Positions 11,763 through 23,324 of a stretch of 64,000 bases of DNA are shown piece after piece (positions within the stretch are counted from its first letter, which is position 1; each line of letters starts with the position of its first letter). This DNA is from Elymus sibiricus (Eukaryota; Streptophyta; Magnoliopsida; Poales; Poaceae). Location: NCBI GenBank assembly GCA_039707655.1, contig CM077668.1:63319086-63383085 (forward strand), read 5' to 3'. The position numbers and the translations under genes are program-made. The notes below the pieces were generated by a model, which saw only the letters and a list, made by a program, of their open reading frames with translations, ran no database searches and was not told where the DNA came from.

Positions 11763-12550
11763 CTAGCAAAAGTGCTCGTGCGTTGCAACGGGAGAAAAAA
11801 ATAACACACGTTCCTAACCCAATAACCATGACTCAAGACCTCAATAGGTCCACGTTCTTGATTTCAACCGCATCCCATCTGTGTTGCCGCCTATCCTCCT
11901 TCCCACCGTCGCCTATGGTGGCCCCAGTGCTCACACAATCACAACGCGATTGAATGTGGTCAAACCTAAGGCGTCTCTCTCTGCATAAGATGAGAAATCT
12001 GCTTTCTTTTGCCTCCTATGAGGTTTTGTCGACGCGTTCATGCATGGTTATAGATGGTTTCTTTCGTCTCCAATCTAGTTTTGCTGAGGCGTTCATTTCC
12101 AATCTGGATCTGCACCGATATGAAAGAAAGACGGATCATGCATATTGAAGTATTGATAAAGGTTGCCCCTAAATAACATTTAATAGTAAAATAACATCAT
12201 ATTCGGATTCTACACATTTTTAATCAAATTTCATATATAAGATGTTAAAATTAGAGTTACGGTTTAAAAGATATGACTATCTTTAAAAACATATGATATG
12301 GACTATGGGTTGATTAAATCAAATATCAGGGTGTTTTTCATAAACAGCAAAACATTTTTCAAAGTCACTTAAATTTGCACCGCAGGTTGATTTGAGGAAA
12401 CTATGGGGGCTTTCTATCAAAAACCAAAAAGTTTTCCCTCGGGTCACTTAAATCTGGACTGCGGGTTGATTTCAAGAAAGGGCAGGGGTTTTTCTGCAAA
12501 AGATACGATGGACGGGAAGAAGCGTTCCTCCCATTATTTGTAGGTATAGA
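11763..12550 (-). mobile_element. Non-autonomous Helitron 2
   Basis: The minus-strand 3' end reads CCCGTTGCAACGCACGAG, a short spacer, then CTAG at 11,763 followed by T, the same hairpin-plus-CTAG terminus as Helitron 1. The minus-strand 5' end reads TCTATACCTACAAATAATGG and is preceded by A, so both flanks fit the A|T insertion rule of Helitrons. At 788 bp it has no Rep/helicase and no convincing open frame. The hairpin carries one mismatch (CACGAG against CACGGG in copy 1). Its internal words GGTTGATTTGAGGAAA and GGTTGATTTCAAGAAA (12,385-12,480) form a short duplicated block. Confidence 0.7.
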
Positions 12551-14169
12551 TAGCTAGAGATAAGAAAAATAAGACTCGGCGAAAAAAAAACTCAAATTTT
12601 AATTTAGGTTCACATTAATCTAAATTAAATCCTCCAAATAAAAAATACACAATTTGAGTTTCTATTAACAGATAAAACAAACGAATATTTTTGGCCCTAT
12701 ATTTTTAGTTGGGGCGTGCTACGTGTCCGCCAGCTGATCTTTTTATAAGATCGGCCGGGTTGCGAGCCATCGGATCTGTGCCATCAAGTGGCCAAGCGAC
12801 GCTCTCCACCTTTGCAACAAAGTTTAAGTTGCAGAAACTTTTGCAATGAAGGTCATGTTGCAGAAACTTTGCAACAGGGGTTATGTTTCAGAAAACTCTT
12901 GCAACAGAGGTAATGTTTCAGAAACTTTTCGCGAAACACTTATTATCTATTGTATAGATTGGTACTAATAGTTACATTCTGGAGAACCCTTTATCTTAAT
13001 GATTATTAGTATGTTTGCCTTGCCGTAAAGTCCAACTTAGTATCAAGAGAAAGGTCACTACCGTATATTTATCATTCCATCATACTTGAGCTGAAAGAGA
13101 TGCACCAGATTTGTTGGTTGTGTTGTAGCTCGTAGAATCATAAAAAGTTCTTTGGAGGCGGATGCCTTCTTCTCAAAAAGTTGTAGTTGAAGCACATATG
13201 GATTTACTATTCTCCAACCAATTTTATTGTCTTATTGTGACTTATTTTGGAAAGGGGGACGCTACGCGTCGGCCGGCGGATAATAGAAAAGATCCGCCGC
13301 CTCGCTGTCCAGTGGATGGACACGTTAATAGTCGTCCGATCTGCCCACGTGAGCGGCCACCCTTTGCAACAAGGGTGATGTTGCAGAAGGCCCTCTGCAA
13401 CGTGATGCTTGTTGCAAATCCTTCGAGCTGTTATTTTTCTTTCTGAAACATGGTCTATGTTGTAGAACTTTTTTTGCAACTAAGGTCTTGTTGCGAAATT
13501 TTTGTAGAACTTTTTTGCAACTAAGGTTGTGGAACTTTTGTGCAACGTAGTTTGTTGTAGAAATTTTTTCGTCTTAATTTTTTTTGCAACATAGCTGATG
13601 TTATGGGAGAAACTTCTGCAACACTGATGATGTTGCAGAAAAATTTGAGGGGATTCGTGAGCAGTCAACGGCACATGTCACGTTGCAAAACTTTTTTTTC
13701 AAGATTTCTGCAACACGAGGCCGAGCCGGTGGTGTCGCGATGCTGGTCCTGTACCCGCTTCGCCACCGATGAAGGTGACCTCTGGCCGGCTCGCGCCGCA
13801 ACGGAGGCGGCAGGAGGACGCGCGCCCGTGTCCGCCAGGGACGACTGCGCGTCGTGGTCCCGGTCCCGCCTGGCTGGCCGTGCATGGCTCTTCCCTGCAT
13901 GCATCCCGTGCGGCCTGTGTCTAGGGGTCGTGGTGGGAGATAGCAGCAATGGCACAGCAGCCTTGCAATTAGGTGGTCGTGTGGTTTTCCAACAACGGTT
14001 AGTGGCGGTGAAAGAATGAAGGGATAAGGAAGCGGGAGAAATGTGTGGAGGGTACAAGAGGAAGCCTGGTAAGGGCAGCAGCGCATGGAACCACACAGGG
14101 GCACGTGTCACGTGTAGGAGGCGGCGGACGCCTCAACGCTGGATCGGCCGGGTGAAGGGAATTATTTCC
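12551..14169. repeat. GCAAC-rich repeat DNA (two related blocks); no gene
   Basis: Two blocks (about 12,712-12,935 and 13,256-13,720) share a start of the type GCTACGYGTC...GGC and then degenerate units with GTTGCAGAAACTTTTGCAAC and TGCAACA at about 25-35 bp spacing. A GC-rich tail follows (13,720-14,160). Overlapping open frames on both strands (13,601-14,111) have no domain and reflect base composition. This resembles dispersed Triticeae repeats of unknown class. No terminal inverted repeats could be paired. Confidence 0.5.
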
Positions 14170-15417
14170 CTTTTGGAAAACCAAGAATTATAATTATCTT
14201 ATACTATTTTGTTTGTATAACCATAAACATCCTATAAAGATGTCAGTGAAATAATATGTTGAAACTTTGAATTTTCAAGACACACATAATGCACAGTGGA
14301 AATTCATTTATTATCTGCATTAACTATTGAATACATCTGTGGTGTCTCTTCATTCAGGTTTCGGTTAGTGCTCATAATCGCAACTAGAGTTGGTGAGGAT
14401 CCTCATAAGAGTTGGGGCGGGTCATTTTTCGAGCTGAGGATGGACAATTTCTATGTAGGATCCAGTAATGAGTGGACAACCCTCCTCTATCAAGCTAAAG
14501 CAAACATGTGTTGGAACATATAACAACTTGTTGCGTAAGACCCATATGCCTTGTCATCTAGTCTTTTGTTATCTCAAGGATTAAGACAACTAGGTTGAAC
14601 TAACCTAGATGGGATCTAAAAGAGTCTTTACCGGACGCTCTCGCAAGAATATTTTCCTTTTGAGTTATTCAATATTAGTTAAAAAATTAATTACAAGTCA
14701 GACACCATCTTTACATCAATACTAAAGTAAATGATAAGCTACAATCTAAAAAAACTCCTTTATTTTACCACATTAATCACATAACTGAAATGGTGATATT
14801 AAAAGTCAAACCATATTGTTTATGCAACTCAAAATTACTTAATTTTAGTGCTAAAATAGAACTACACTTGGTCGGGAATTATATTATTTTTCACATTTTA
14901 GTTCAAGAGATCTCGTTCAACTGAATTATGTCTAAATATAAACAAAGCATACAAATAAGGAAAGTATAAATAAATACATCAATGCAATAATTTGTGCTAC
15001 TCTAATGTAATATAGTGCACTTGTGTGTATTTTACTATTTATAAATATATTGGTAAAGGATTGTTCCCGAATCTAACAAATTATCTAATAGGCTTATAGA
15101 AAATGATTGCCTAGCTTAGTTCTTACTAATTGAACATTTTAGAGTATGTGAGGTATCATCTGGTTTTTTTCCAAGAATCACATCATCTCACTCTCACTAA
15201 TTGGCAATGCTCATTCTTAGGTTATTCCTGTAAGATTGTTGCATTTTATATGGTTCAATTTACATATGACATGTGTAGTCTAGTATGTGCAATCAAAAGC
15301 CAGAGAATCAATTTTTAACAATGCAAAACCAACACAACCTGTCAAGTATGCACTTTTGTATGGAACAATATGCATTTATTACCTTATTTGGCAACAAATT
15401 ATTGCAGTAGCACACTG
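14170..15417. other. AT-rich interval without recognisable genes
   Basis: I see only low-complexity AT-rich sequence, with no coding domain, terminal repeats or RNA gene. Confidence 0.6.
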
Positions 15418-16030
15418 ATACGTCTCAAAAGTAACTAGTTTTTTGAACATTTTCTCCACGTTGATGCCCTTTGCATCATTTTATTACAAATTAATAGGAT
15501 TGTCGCTGTTTTCAGCACACTTTCCAATGTTGGTGTTTTCTGTGGAGGAAAAATCCCAAAAAAATCCCAAAAAGTTATTTTCTGAAATTACATCTTGAAA
15601 GAGCCATAGAGGCGTGCCCGGGTGAGGCTATGGGGCCAACACGGTTTAGGATTGTGGCCCAGCCGTTGGCTGTGAGGTCGGATGACGTGGGGACCACAAG
15701 ACTCCCCTGGACACTGCATCTTTTCCCATATATTTCCTACCAGCGCGAAAACATATAGACGGATTTTCTATTAATTTTCTGCAGGGTGAAGCTACCGCCA
15801 TCTCTACCTGAAGGGTTGCCTGGATGCTAATCTAGCCTCCAGAGAGGGGAATTCTTCGCCATCTTCAACACCAACTTCTTCTCTATTATCACCATCATGA
15901 TTCCCCCACCCACCTTTACGTTGTTTCCTCCCCTGCCACCTCAAACGATCAAATGAACTCCACCACCGGTTTTTTTTCAATGTAACCCCACTTCCACCAA
16001 CTTTTACTTTTTTTATTTCGGTCGGCGCAC
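15418..16030 (+). repeat. Possible truncated LTR starting TGATACGTCTC
   Basis: The start TGATACGTCTCAAAAGTAAC resembles the 5' end of Triticeae LTRs, and the following words (AAAAATCCCAAAAA, TTTTCTGCAGGGTG, a CCACCATCATG-like region) fit an LTR body. No matching second copy, primer site or polypurine tract is nearby, so it would be a fragment. Confidence 0.35.
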
Positions 16031-17661
16031 ATAGCATGAGCCACACTCCTCTCCTCTCCTCTCCTTCCTCTCTTGCATGCTCAATTCTCTCACTACTCAC
16101 GCATAGGGTTCATCCAGAGAGAGGTTGTGTTGGCGTCGCTCGACTCCTCCCCACCTCAACCAGGGTTACTAAATATCGCCTACACCACGGATGCACGCCT
16201 ACATGTGGCTGGCCCTTATTCCTCCATGGCGAGCAACCCTGGCAGTGACTCGTGCCTACTATGCACAAGCGCGGGGGGGGGGGGGGGGGCAAACGGCGGC
16301 GACACCCGACCCCGAACTTGTGACCCTCTACAAGCGGATCCTACCCGTGGAGGCGCTGGCTCGGGTGGGGGCGGCAACGAAGACCGCACTGCGTGACGAG
16401 GTAAGTCTAAGGCTGCGAGCCAATGCATCCACGGACGCCACCATAGACTGCATCTTTGTAACAACCCAGGAGTAATACCCTAGATATATTTTCCTAATAT
16501 ATTGTTTGTTCATCATGTGCATCTCACAAGCATTGCATCTGCATCATCTTGAAACAATTAAACAATTATGTTGGTCTCGCCCATTTTGTTTAATGGTGAA
16601 AAGGTAAACCCCCTCTCTCTTTTGACATTCTCGCCCTAACCTCTTAACCCAACCGGACACGAGACTTCGTTGTGATATTTGGGAGGCAGCCAAACTATTT
16701 CACAACTTTTGCACAAGCCTAGCTACCACTCGAAGCGCAAAACCCATTTATGGAAGGAATTATTTTGTACGTGCAAATTAAACGGAGTCTGGATGGGTTG
16801 AAATATATTGTGTGACCTTATTATACTATAGAGAGGCTACATTTAAAATTTCGTCCAAATCAGAGTTTGTTTAATACTCGGATGGATAAATATGAGGGAA
16901 CTAATAGCCGGTTTAAATAAAAAAAATTATGAAATTAAAATTGCAACAGGCCAGCCCAACTTTCCCTCTCTTCTAGACCCAGCGCACCTAGCCACGTAGT
17001 CCATCTAACCCCCTCCCTCTATAAAAGGCAACCCGTCCCTCCATTTTAGGGCAAAACCCTAAAAGTTAGGGAGAGATCCCTCCAATTCCTAATCCAGCCG
17101 TCACCCCATCTTTCTCCATTTTCAAATCTAACCTGGGCAACCAGCCTAGTAAAACCCTAGCACTCCTTGCAATCTGAGCAATCAGATCTCGATCCAACGA
17201 CTCAGATCGAGCAGCAAGCCGCAGCCAGAACCCCCTCCTCACCGCCTCCCCTGTCTAGCCGTCGGAGAAGGATACCATCGTGCTAAGCCCGCGTGGTGGA
17301 CGATGACGGCAGTGCCCTCTTCCCTCTCGTTGGGAGGCACTCGTGATGGAGGAGGCTCAGACCCATCTGCAACGCGCCACACATCTACGACGATGTCGTG
17401 TGTGACTAGAGTTTCAGCCGGTGGTTCCTCACCGGTAGCCAATGCGGGGTGGCGGCCCTGATTTTGTCCGGAACTGGTTTTCACACGGGGCGGTTTGGTC
17501 AGCGGTGATTTGGCAGATCCAGGCACCTATGGCTAGATTCGGTCCTTCCTAGGCGGTTGTGATGACTGGGGCGTCCAGCGGCTTCATTCGGCAGGTCCGG
17601 GCAAGGTGGCATCCCCCTCCTAGCTCTCGTGTGTGTGTGGTGGTGGTTCTGTGGTGGTGGG
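16031..17661. other. GC-mixed low-coding region with a TATA box, interrupted by the host gypsy element
   Basis: The interval holds a run of about 18 G (16,272-16,289), an AT-rich part and then, from 16,970, a promoter-like stretch: CTCTATAAAAGGCA at 17,018-17,030 followed by a GC-rich leader. Open frames here have no domain. The sequence is cut at 17,662 by the gypsy insertion and resumes at 46,793. The rejoined locus may be a degenerate gene or another repeat; I cannot tell which. Confidence 0.4.
17018..17030 (+). promoter_or_regulatory. Candidate TATA box
   Basis: TCTATAAAAGGCA matches the plant TATA consensus, with a pyrimidine-rich leader beginning about 30 bp downstream (CCCTCCATTTTAGGG). 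No supported coding sequence follows before the gypsy insertion at 17,662. Confidence 0.35.
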
Positions 17662-17666
17662 CCAGA
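17662..17666. repeat. Target site duplication CCAGA, left copy (host gypsy)
   Basis: CCAGA lies just before the LTR start TGATGTAGGG. The matching copy is at 46,793-46,797, 29 kb away. Confidence 0.85.
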
Positions 17667-18243
17667 TGATGTAGGGTGAAACCCTAGTTCGTTGATCTTT
17701 TCACAATTGGAGGGGGAGAAGGCAAGAACACGAAGAACACAAGCACTCAATTGACACAATCACAAGTCACACATACACTAGATCCACATACACATACGAT
17801 GAATCACAATACAAAGTCAACACAGGAGGATACACGGTAGCTAGTTCATCCCGATCCGGAGAGGAGTCGAGGTCTTGATATCCGGAGTGGATCTTCTCCT
17901 CAAGGAGGTCTTGATCTCCGGAGGAGAGGTATGGATGAGCAAAGCTCTAATCTCAAGAGCCAACACTTTGCTAACCCTAAAACATAGAGGGAAAGGGGTA
18001 TTTATAGTATAGTGGACGGAATAGCTACATGGGCCTCGGGCCGCACACACACAAACAAGTTGCAGGGTGCCTGGACGATCCGAGCATCGGTCCGAATGAT
18101 CCGGCTGGCGGTAGCCTGGATGATCCTGGTGGTCGCCCGGACGTCCGGGCAGGTCACTTCTGGCGTGGAAGGGCAGGACATCCGGACCGGCGTCCGAACA
18201 TCCGGGCTTGGGCCGGATGATCCGGACGGGGGTCCGGATGATC

Positions 18244-18248
18244 CAGGT
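18244..18248. repeat. Target site duplication CAGGT, left copy (Tekay-like element)
   Basis: CAGGT precedes the LTR end at 18,249 and recurs at 30,843-30,847. The corresponding place in LTR B (near 37,930) is an uninterrupted empty site. Confidence 0.85.
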
Positions 18249-21200
18249 TGCCAGGCCCATTTCTAGAATAAATCACAGAAGAGCCTCAAGTCATACCAGC
18301 CCCAAGAACAACTGGTAGACTTCCTTGATATAGATAACCAGTACAAATATAATATTACACAGGGTTGAGTCAGAGGGCTCAACAATTATTACAAGCTTGC
18401 CAATATACTACGGTGGTGGAATAACACAGTGGTGCAGTGGTAGAACAACACTGATACAATAAAATAAAGTCAAGCGTCAGTGTGAGGCTTGACTATTTTA
18501 TTGGTGTAGCGGAAACACAGCGGATGATACACGTGGTAGACTCCAAGATCACAGGTTGTTTGACTGGGAACACCTCTAAGCGTCGGGCTCGCTAGCGCAA
18601 TCTCCTTCCACAAGCTCGTCCTCCTCCAGGTCTGGCCAATAAAATAGCCAGGGACAAGCCAGTGAGTACGTTGGAATGTACTCGCAAACATTATGAACGA
18701 AAGATATACCGAATGCATATGCCCATGATGGATTAAATGATATGCTCATGCTGACTGAAATTTAAAACATGGCATGATAAATATTAGCATGTGCAGAAAA
18801 ATTAAGATGTTAGTGACAAACCAAGAAAGTTAAAGGTGGACAATCTGGCGAGATGGGACCGCCCGAGAATCCAAGAGAAATGCCAAACGGGTGTCTAAAA
18901 GAGAATCGGGCGAGACAGGACCGCCCGAGAACTCAAGCGACGCCATGAGAGGTCTTGAAAAGAAATGCCAAACGGGTGTCTAAAAGGGAATCGGGCGAGA
19001 CAGGACCACCCGAGAACTCAAGCGACACCACGAGAGGTCTTGAAAAGAAATGCCAAACGGGTGTCTAAAAGAGAATCGGGCGAGACAGGACCGCCCGAGA
19101 ACTCAAGCGACGCCACGAGAGGTCTTGAAAAGAAATGCCAAACGGGTGTCTAAAAGAGAATCGGGCGAGACAGGACCACCCGAGAACTCAAGCGACACCA
19201 CGAGAGGTCTTGAAAAGAAATGCCAAACGGGTGTCTAAAAGGGAATCGGGCGAGACAGGACCGCCCGAGAACTCAAGCGACGCCACGAGAGGTCCTGAAA
19301 ATAAAATTGAGTGTCCGGGGTAGTCTAGTCAGCCCCTGAGACACTCAGGAAATAAAATAAGAGAAACGGGTTAGTCCACAATAATATGCATAGTAATAAT
19401 AATATTCACAACCATAATATTCATGATAACAAAAATATCCATGACAGCGTTAGTGATGAAATAATAATATTCTGTAAAATAATTGATGCTCAAATTAATT
19501 ATTTCCTCCGGAGACCGACACCGGGACCGACACTTGACCCTTCCCAGCTAACGTCCTTGACCGCAGACATGGCTATTCGAATAGATATAACTCTGCAGAG
19601 GGTGTACTCTTTACCCACGTGTAGGAGATTTCTTTAGTCAACACCATGACGCTGGCTAATTCCCATTACGGTCTTTGGGTTGAAAACACACCTGACCAGC
19701 ACAGACCAGATTAACTTTCCGGATGCCAGGAATCACCCAAAGCATCATTCAAGAAAAACTCTAAGTCGGGGAGACTACAATCTCGAATAGCATGGGATCA
19801 CTATTCATACGCGCAGATTACAAGGGGTGCCCCCCTCTCGGCCCAGCCGGATACACCCATGCCCCCTGACCTGATGACGGGCAATGGAAACCCTCATCAT
19901 GGCCCTCTATGTGGTGTGTACACAGACAGGGGTTAGCAACTTACTAAACCGTACTTCCCTCGCGGGAAGACCCGTGGCAGCACGGTGTTTAGCTAGGTGT
20001 GACGGAACAAGACTCGATCTAGGTCAACTCAGGAGGTGTTGTTATTATGACTGGCATGTCTCACATGCCACGGTGACACCGTTGTGTCATAGCACAGCCC
20101 GTGCCCACCGGCACGTCCAAGGCAGGAGTTATACTCCTGGTTGTCTCACATCTTTTATTCACGGTAGAAAGTTACTTGAGTGAAGTGCAAGCAAGTGTAA
20201 AAATGATATGACCATGCATGCATGCATTATTTCCACACATATGGTGCAAACTCAAACCAATGCAACCATGCAATGCAATTCACCATATCCCAGGTTCAAA
20301 ATGCTTGCCTTGATCAAAGTAGTCAGAAAGTGAACCCTCGAAATTCCCGGCAAAGTTTCCCTCTTCGTTTTCTGGAAAAATCAAAATCAAAATTCAAATT
20401 AAAAATTTGCAACAGTACCAAAAAGTGTCACAAAATATTTTTAAATAAATACTAAAAAACTAGAGGGGAAAATAAGAATTTCTAAAGAAGAATCAACTCA
20501 AACAGAGTTGTGGTTAAAAAGTTATTAAACTTTTAAGACCAGGGGCTTTTCTGCAAAAATCCAGTCCCTGTGCGTTTAAAAAGAAAACGGTTCGGCAAAA
20601 GTACGCTTTCTCAGCGTAGAAGGCATAAACAGAAGAATATGTCTTCAGTTTAAACGCAGAAAAAAAGAAAATGCTGACGGGTGGGGTCCACCCGTCAGGT
20701 TTGAATTTCAACGCGCTCGCGCGCGTGGACAGAAGGGAGGCGGCGATCACCGGCGACGATCGCCGGGGTTTTGGGAGGCGGCGATGATCGGAGCGTGTTC
20801 GGGGTGGAGTTCCGCGTCGGTGGGTGGCGGTGGTGGTCGCCGGCGAGCAGCAGAACGACGGCGAGGTCGTCGCCGGCGGACGGTGGTTCGGGTGCAGTTG
20901 GATCTCGCCGGAGAGACGGGGAAGCTCCGAATTGGTGCGCGGAATCGATGAGAGGGAGTGATGCGAGGTTACGGGTGGAGTTTTGGAGGCGGAGATGGAG
21001 TGATGGCGTCGTGCTGATCAGTGGAGGTGGCGGCGGATCAGTGGCCGGAGAGGAGGAAGACGGCCTCCCCGAGGTCGAGTGAGTGCACGGGAGCTCGATT
21101 CGGAGTGTGTGCGGGTGGTGCCTGAAGTGAACGGAGCTCGGGAGCTCCTATTTATAGGCGGCCGAGGAGGTCAGAGGCGGATCGGATGACGCCGGAGTTA

Positions 21201-22447
21201 ATTCCGCCAGCGAGGTAGGTTAGGGGCAGCGGGCAGTTCGGTGCGTGATCAGTGAGGTTGAGGGAGTACTCCAGAAGCGCCAGCGTGGACGATCTCCTCG
21301 CCTTCTTGCCTTATCCCCGACGAAGCTTGCCTACGGGTGCGGCGGCGATGACCGGCTCCGGCGACTGACAGCGGGCCCTGGGCGACGTGGACGGCGCGCG
21401 GAGCCGCGGAGAAGAGCGACGCGTGGAGGAGGTAGGTGGAGGAGAGCTGCAGAGGGGAGTGAAGATGGCGGGCGCCGAGTTGATTTCCCCCGGATTGCCG
21501 CGGACGAGGACGGTGGCCGTTGCACCGGCCACCTCCTGTTCTGTCGGTGGCGGGGCACTGACCAGGGGGTCCCCGGCGATCCAATTAAGGCTAGAGGAGG
21601 CGTGGGGGAGAAGGAGAGGTGATGGAGTGTGGTGCACGGCGTCGATCGCCTCTGCCACTGAACCAAATTCAGTTAACTGAATTTTATCGACAGTGCTACA
21701 GTACGCCCACCACGTGTATGAGGAAATGCTAGAGGGTGCTAGGGATTTTAGCAATTTGTGGGAATTTTTGTGGTGAGGTGTTGATGCAAATAAGAGAGGT
21801 TAGCAAAGTTTCAGAATTTTTGGAGCTATAAAAATTGAGTTTGTATCAGAGAGATTGTTTCTAATCCAACATTGAATCGACTAAATTTTGAAAATTTTGA
21901 ACTGTGGAACCCAAGGTTTTTGGTGAAATGGGTTGTGGGTACTGCCTAGTTGCTAGGATAATTTTGGTGGGAGCAGAAGACTTGTAGAAAGTATGGTTAC
22001 TTTGTAAACCAAAGAAACCATGAATAAAATAAATTCCAACTTTGGAATTTAGTAAGTATTGTAGAAATATTTTTGTAAGGTGGAAAGGAGTTGGATACTG
22101 TCCTAGAAGGTGTGAGTGACTTGAGGGATAATTTAGGAGTGACAGAAAAATTATTGAATAGATTTTCTATAAGAATGAAAGGAGATGAAAGGGACCATTT
22201 CATTGAAATGATCTAGTCATTCAAAACTTTTCTGAAATAAAATTATTTTTGATCTTTCAAAACTAATTGCCCAATAAACAAATCATCCAAAATAGTACCA
22301 TTTAAAAAAATTGAAAACCAATTAAAAATTAAAATGAATTTCAGAACAGAAGAAAGAGAAGAAGAAGAATTGGGTCAAAATAATTCAAAGTATTTTCTTT
22401 TAATAAAAAGATTTGAAAATCCAGAGAGAAAATTTTGGGGTGTTACA
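18249..22447 (-). repeat. 3' LTR of the Tekay-like element
   Basis: About 4.2 kb. It contains a five-unit 85-bp tandem array (18,839-19,305), an AT-rich block, a GC-rich block (20,700-21,660) and ends TGTTACA. It is about 0.5 kb longer than the 5' LTR because that copy has fewer 85-bp units and a deletion. Open frames in its GC-rich block (for example 21,245-21,754) recur in the other LTR and are not genes. Confidence 0.9.
18839..19305. repeat. 85-bp tandem repeat array in the 3' LTR (five units)
   Basis: Units begin ATGCCAAACGGGTGTCTAAA at 18,880, 18,965, 19,050, 19,135 and 19,220, exactly 85 bp apart, each with GGGCGAGACAGGACC and a GAGAGGTCTTGAAAAG end. The unit length is not a multiple of three. 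Two variants (ACCGCCCG and ACCACCCG) partly alternate, which suggests growth by two-unit steps. Confidence 0.95.
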
Positions 22448-22465
22448 ACACCTACCCCCCTTAAG
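22448..22465 (-). other. Polypurine tract of the Tekay-like element
   Basis: On the minus strand, CTTAAGGGGGGTAGGTGT lies directly upstream of the 3' LTR start TGTAACACCCC. This is the expected position for the plus-strand DNA primer of an LTR element. Confidence 0.75.
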
Positions 22466-23324
22466 AAAAATCAGATTTCAGCTGTCCCTCAAACAGGTAT
22501 GGATATTCAGTCCTCAGATGATCTTCTCTTTCCCATGTTGCTTCTTCCTCGGTGTGATTACTCCACTGAACTTTGTAAAATTTTATCACATTCTGCCGGG
22601 TCCTCCGTTCAGACTCCTCCAAAAAATTTATAGGTCGTTCTCTATATGTGAGATCTGGTTGGATATCCAGGTCTTGATGTTGGACTTGCTTTTCTGGGTT
22701 ACTGACACATCTCCTTAGTTGTGACACGTGAAACACATCATGAACATCTGATAATTCCGCTGGTTGCTCCAGTTGATAGGCAACCTTGCCTCTACTTGCA
22801 ATTATTCTGAACCGTCCAATAAATCTCGGTGCCAATTTTCCTTTAACTTTAAATCTCTATAGCCCCCTCATTGGGGATACTATGAGGTACACATATTCAT
22901 CGGGTTCGAAACTGATCTGACGGTGCTTCTGATCATAATAGCTTTTCTGACGGCTCTGAGCTGCTTTTAGTCTGTCTCGGATAAGTTTCACTTTTGCTTC
23001 TGCTTCTTTGAGAACCTCCGGGCCGAAGATTCGGCTATCTCCGGTTTCAGACCAATTGAGTGGGGTACGGCATCTTCGTCCATACAGGGCTTCGAAGGGT
23101 GACATTTTTAAACTGGCTTGATAACTGTTATTATATGAAAATTCCGCATATGGCAAACTGTCTTCCCAGCTGACCCCATAAGTAAGCACACATGCTCTCA
23201 ACATGTCCTCCAATATTTGATTTACTCGTTCGGTATGTCCACCAGTCTGTGGGTGATATGCTGTGCTGAAAACCAGCTGAGTCCCTAAGGCTTGCTGCAG
23301 GTGATCCCAAAACCTAGAGACAAA
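22461..23324 (-). pseudogene. Tekay-like integrase C-terminal half with chromodomain
   Basis: The segment carries the end of the integrase core (ILEDMLRACVL, LPYAEFSYNNSYQASLKMSP, ALYGRRCRTPL) and the GPF/Y-like region (APRFIGRFRI). The C-terminal chromodomain shows KFYKVQWSNHTEEEATWERE. In the family the chromodomain guides integration to marked chromatin. Two in-frame stops break it: a TAG near 23,322, just after the VSDRGT block, and a TAG near 22,856, after SPMRGL. The last open part (22,461-22,835) ends with a normal stop just before the polypurine tract. Confidence 0.85.

Noticed and set aside
13601..14111. Overlapping frames of 138-167 codons on both strands
   Set aside because: GC-rich repeat DNA with GCAAC units; no family features and no splice or start context.
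18470..18718. 82-codon frame present identically at 27,384-27,632
   Set aside because: Identity is due to the LTR pair, not protein conservation; no domain is visible.
18880..19323. Regular 85-bp direct repeats resembling a CRISPR array
   Set aside because: The whole unit is repeated, with no unique spacers, inside an LTR of a plant retrotransposon, and it recurs in the partner LTR.
20771..21754. GC-rich open frames on both strands, recurring at 29,150-30,109
   Set aside because: Both sets are the two LTR copies of the Tekay-like element; the repeat explains their apparent conservation.
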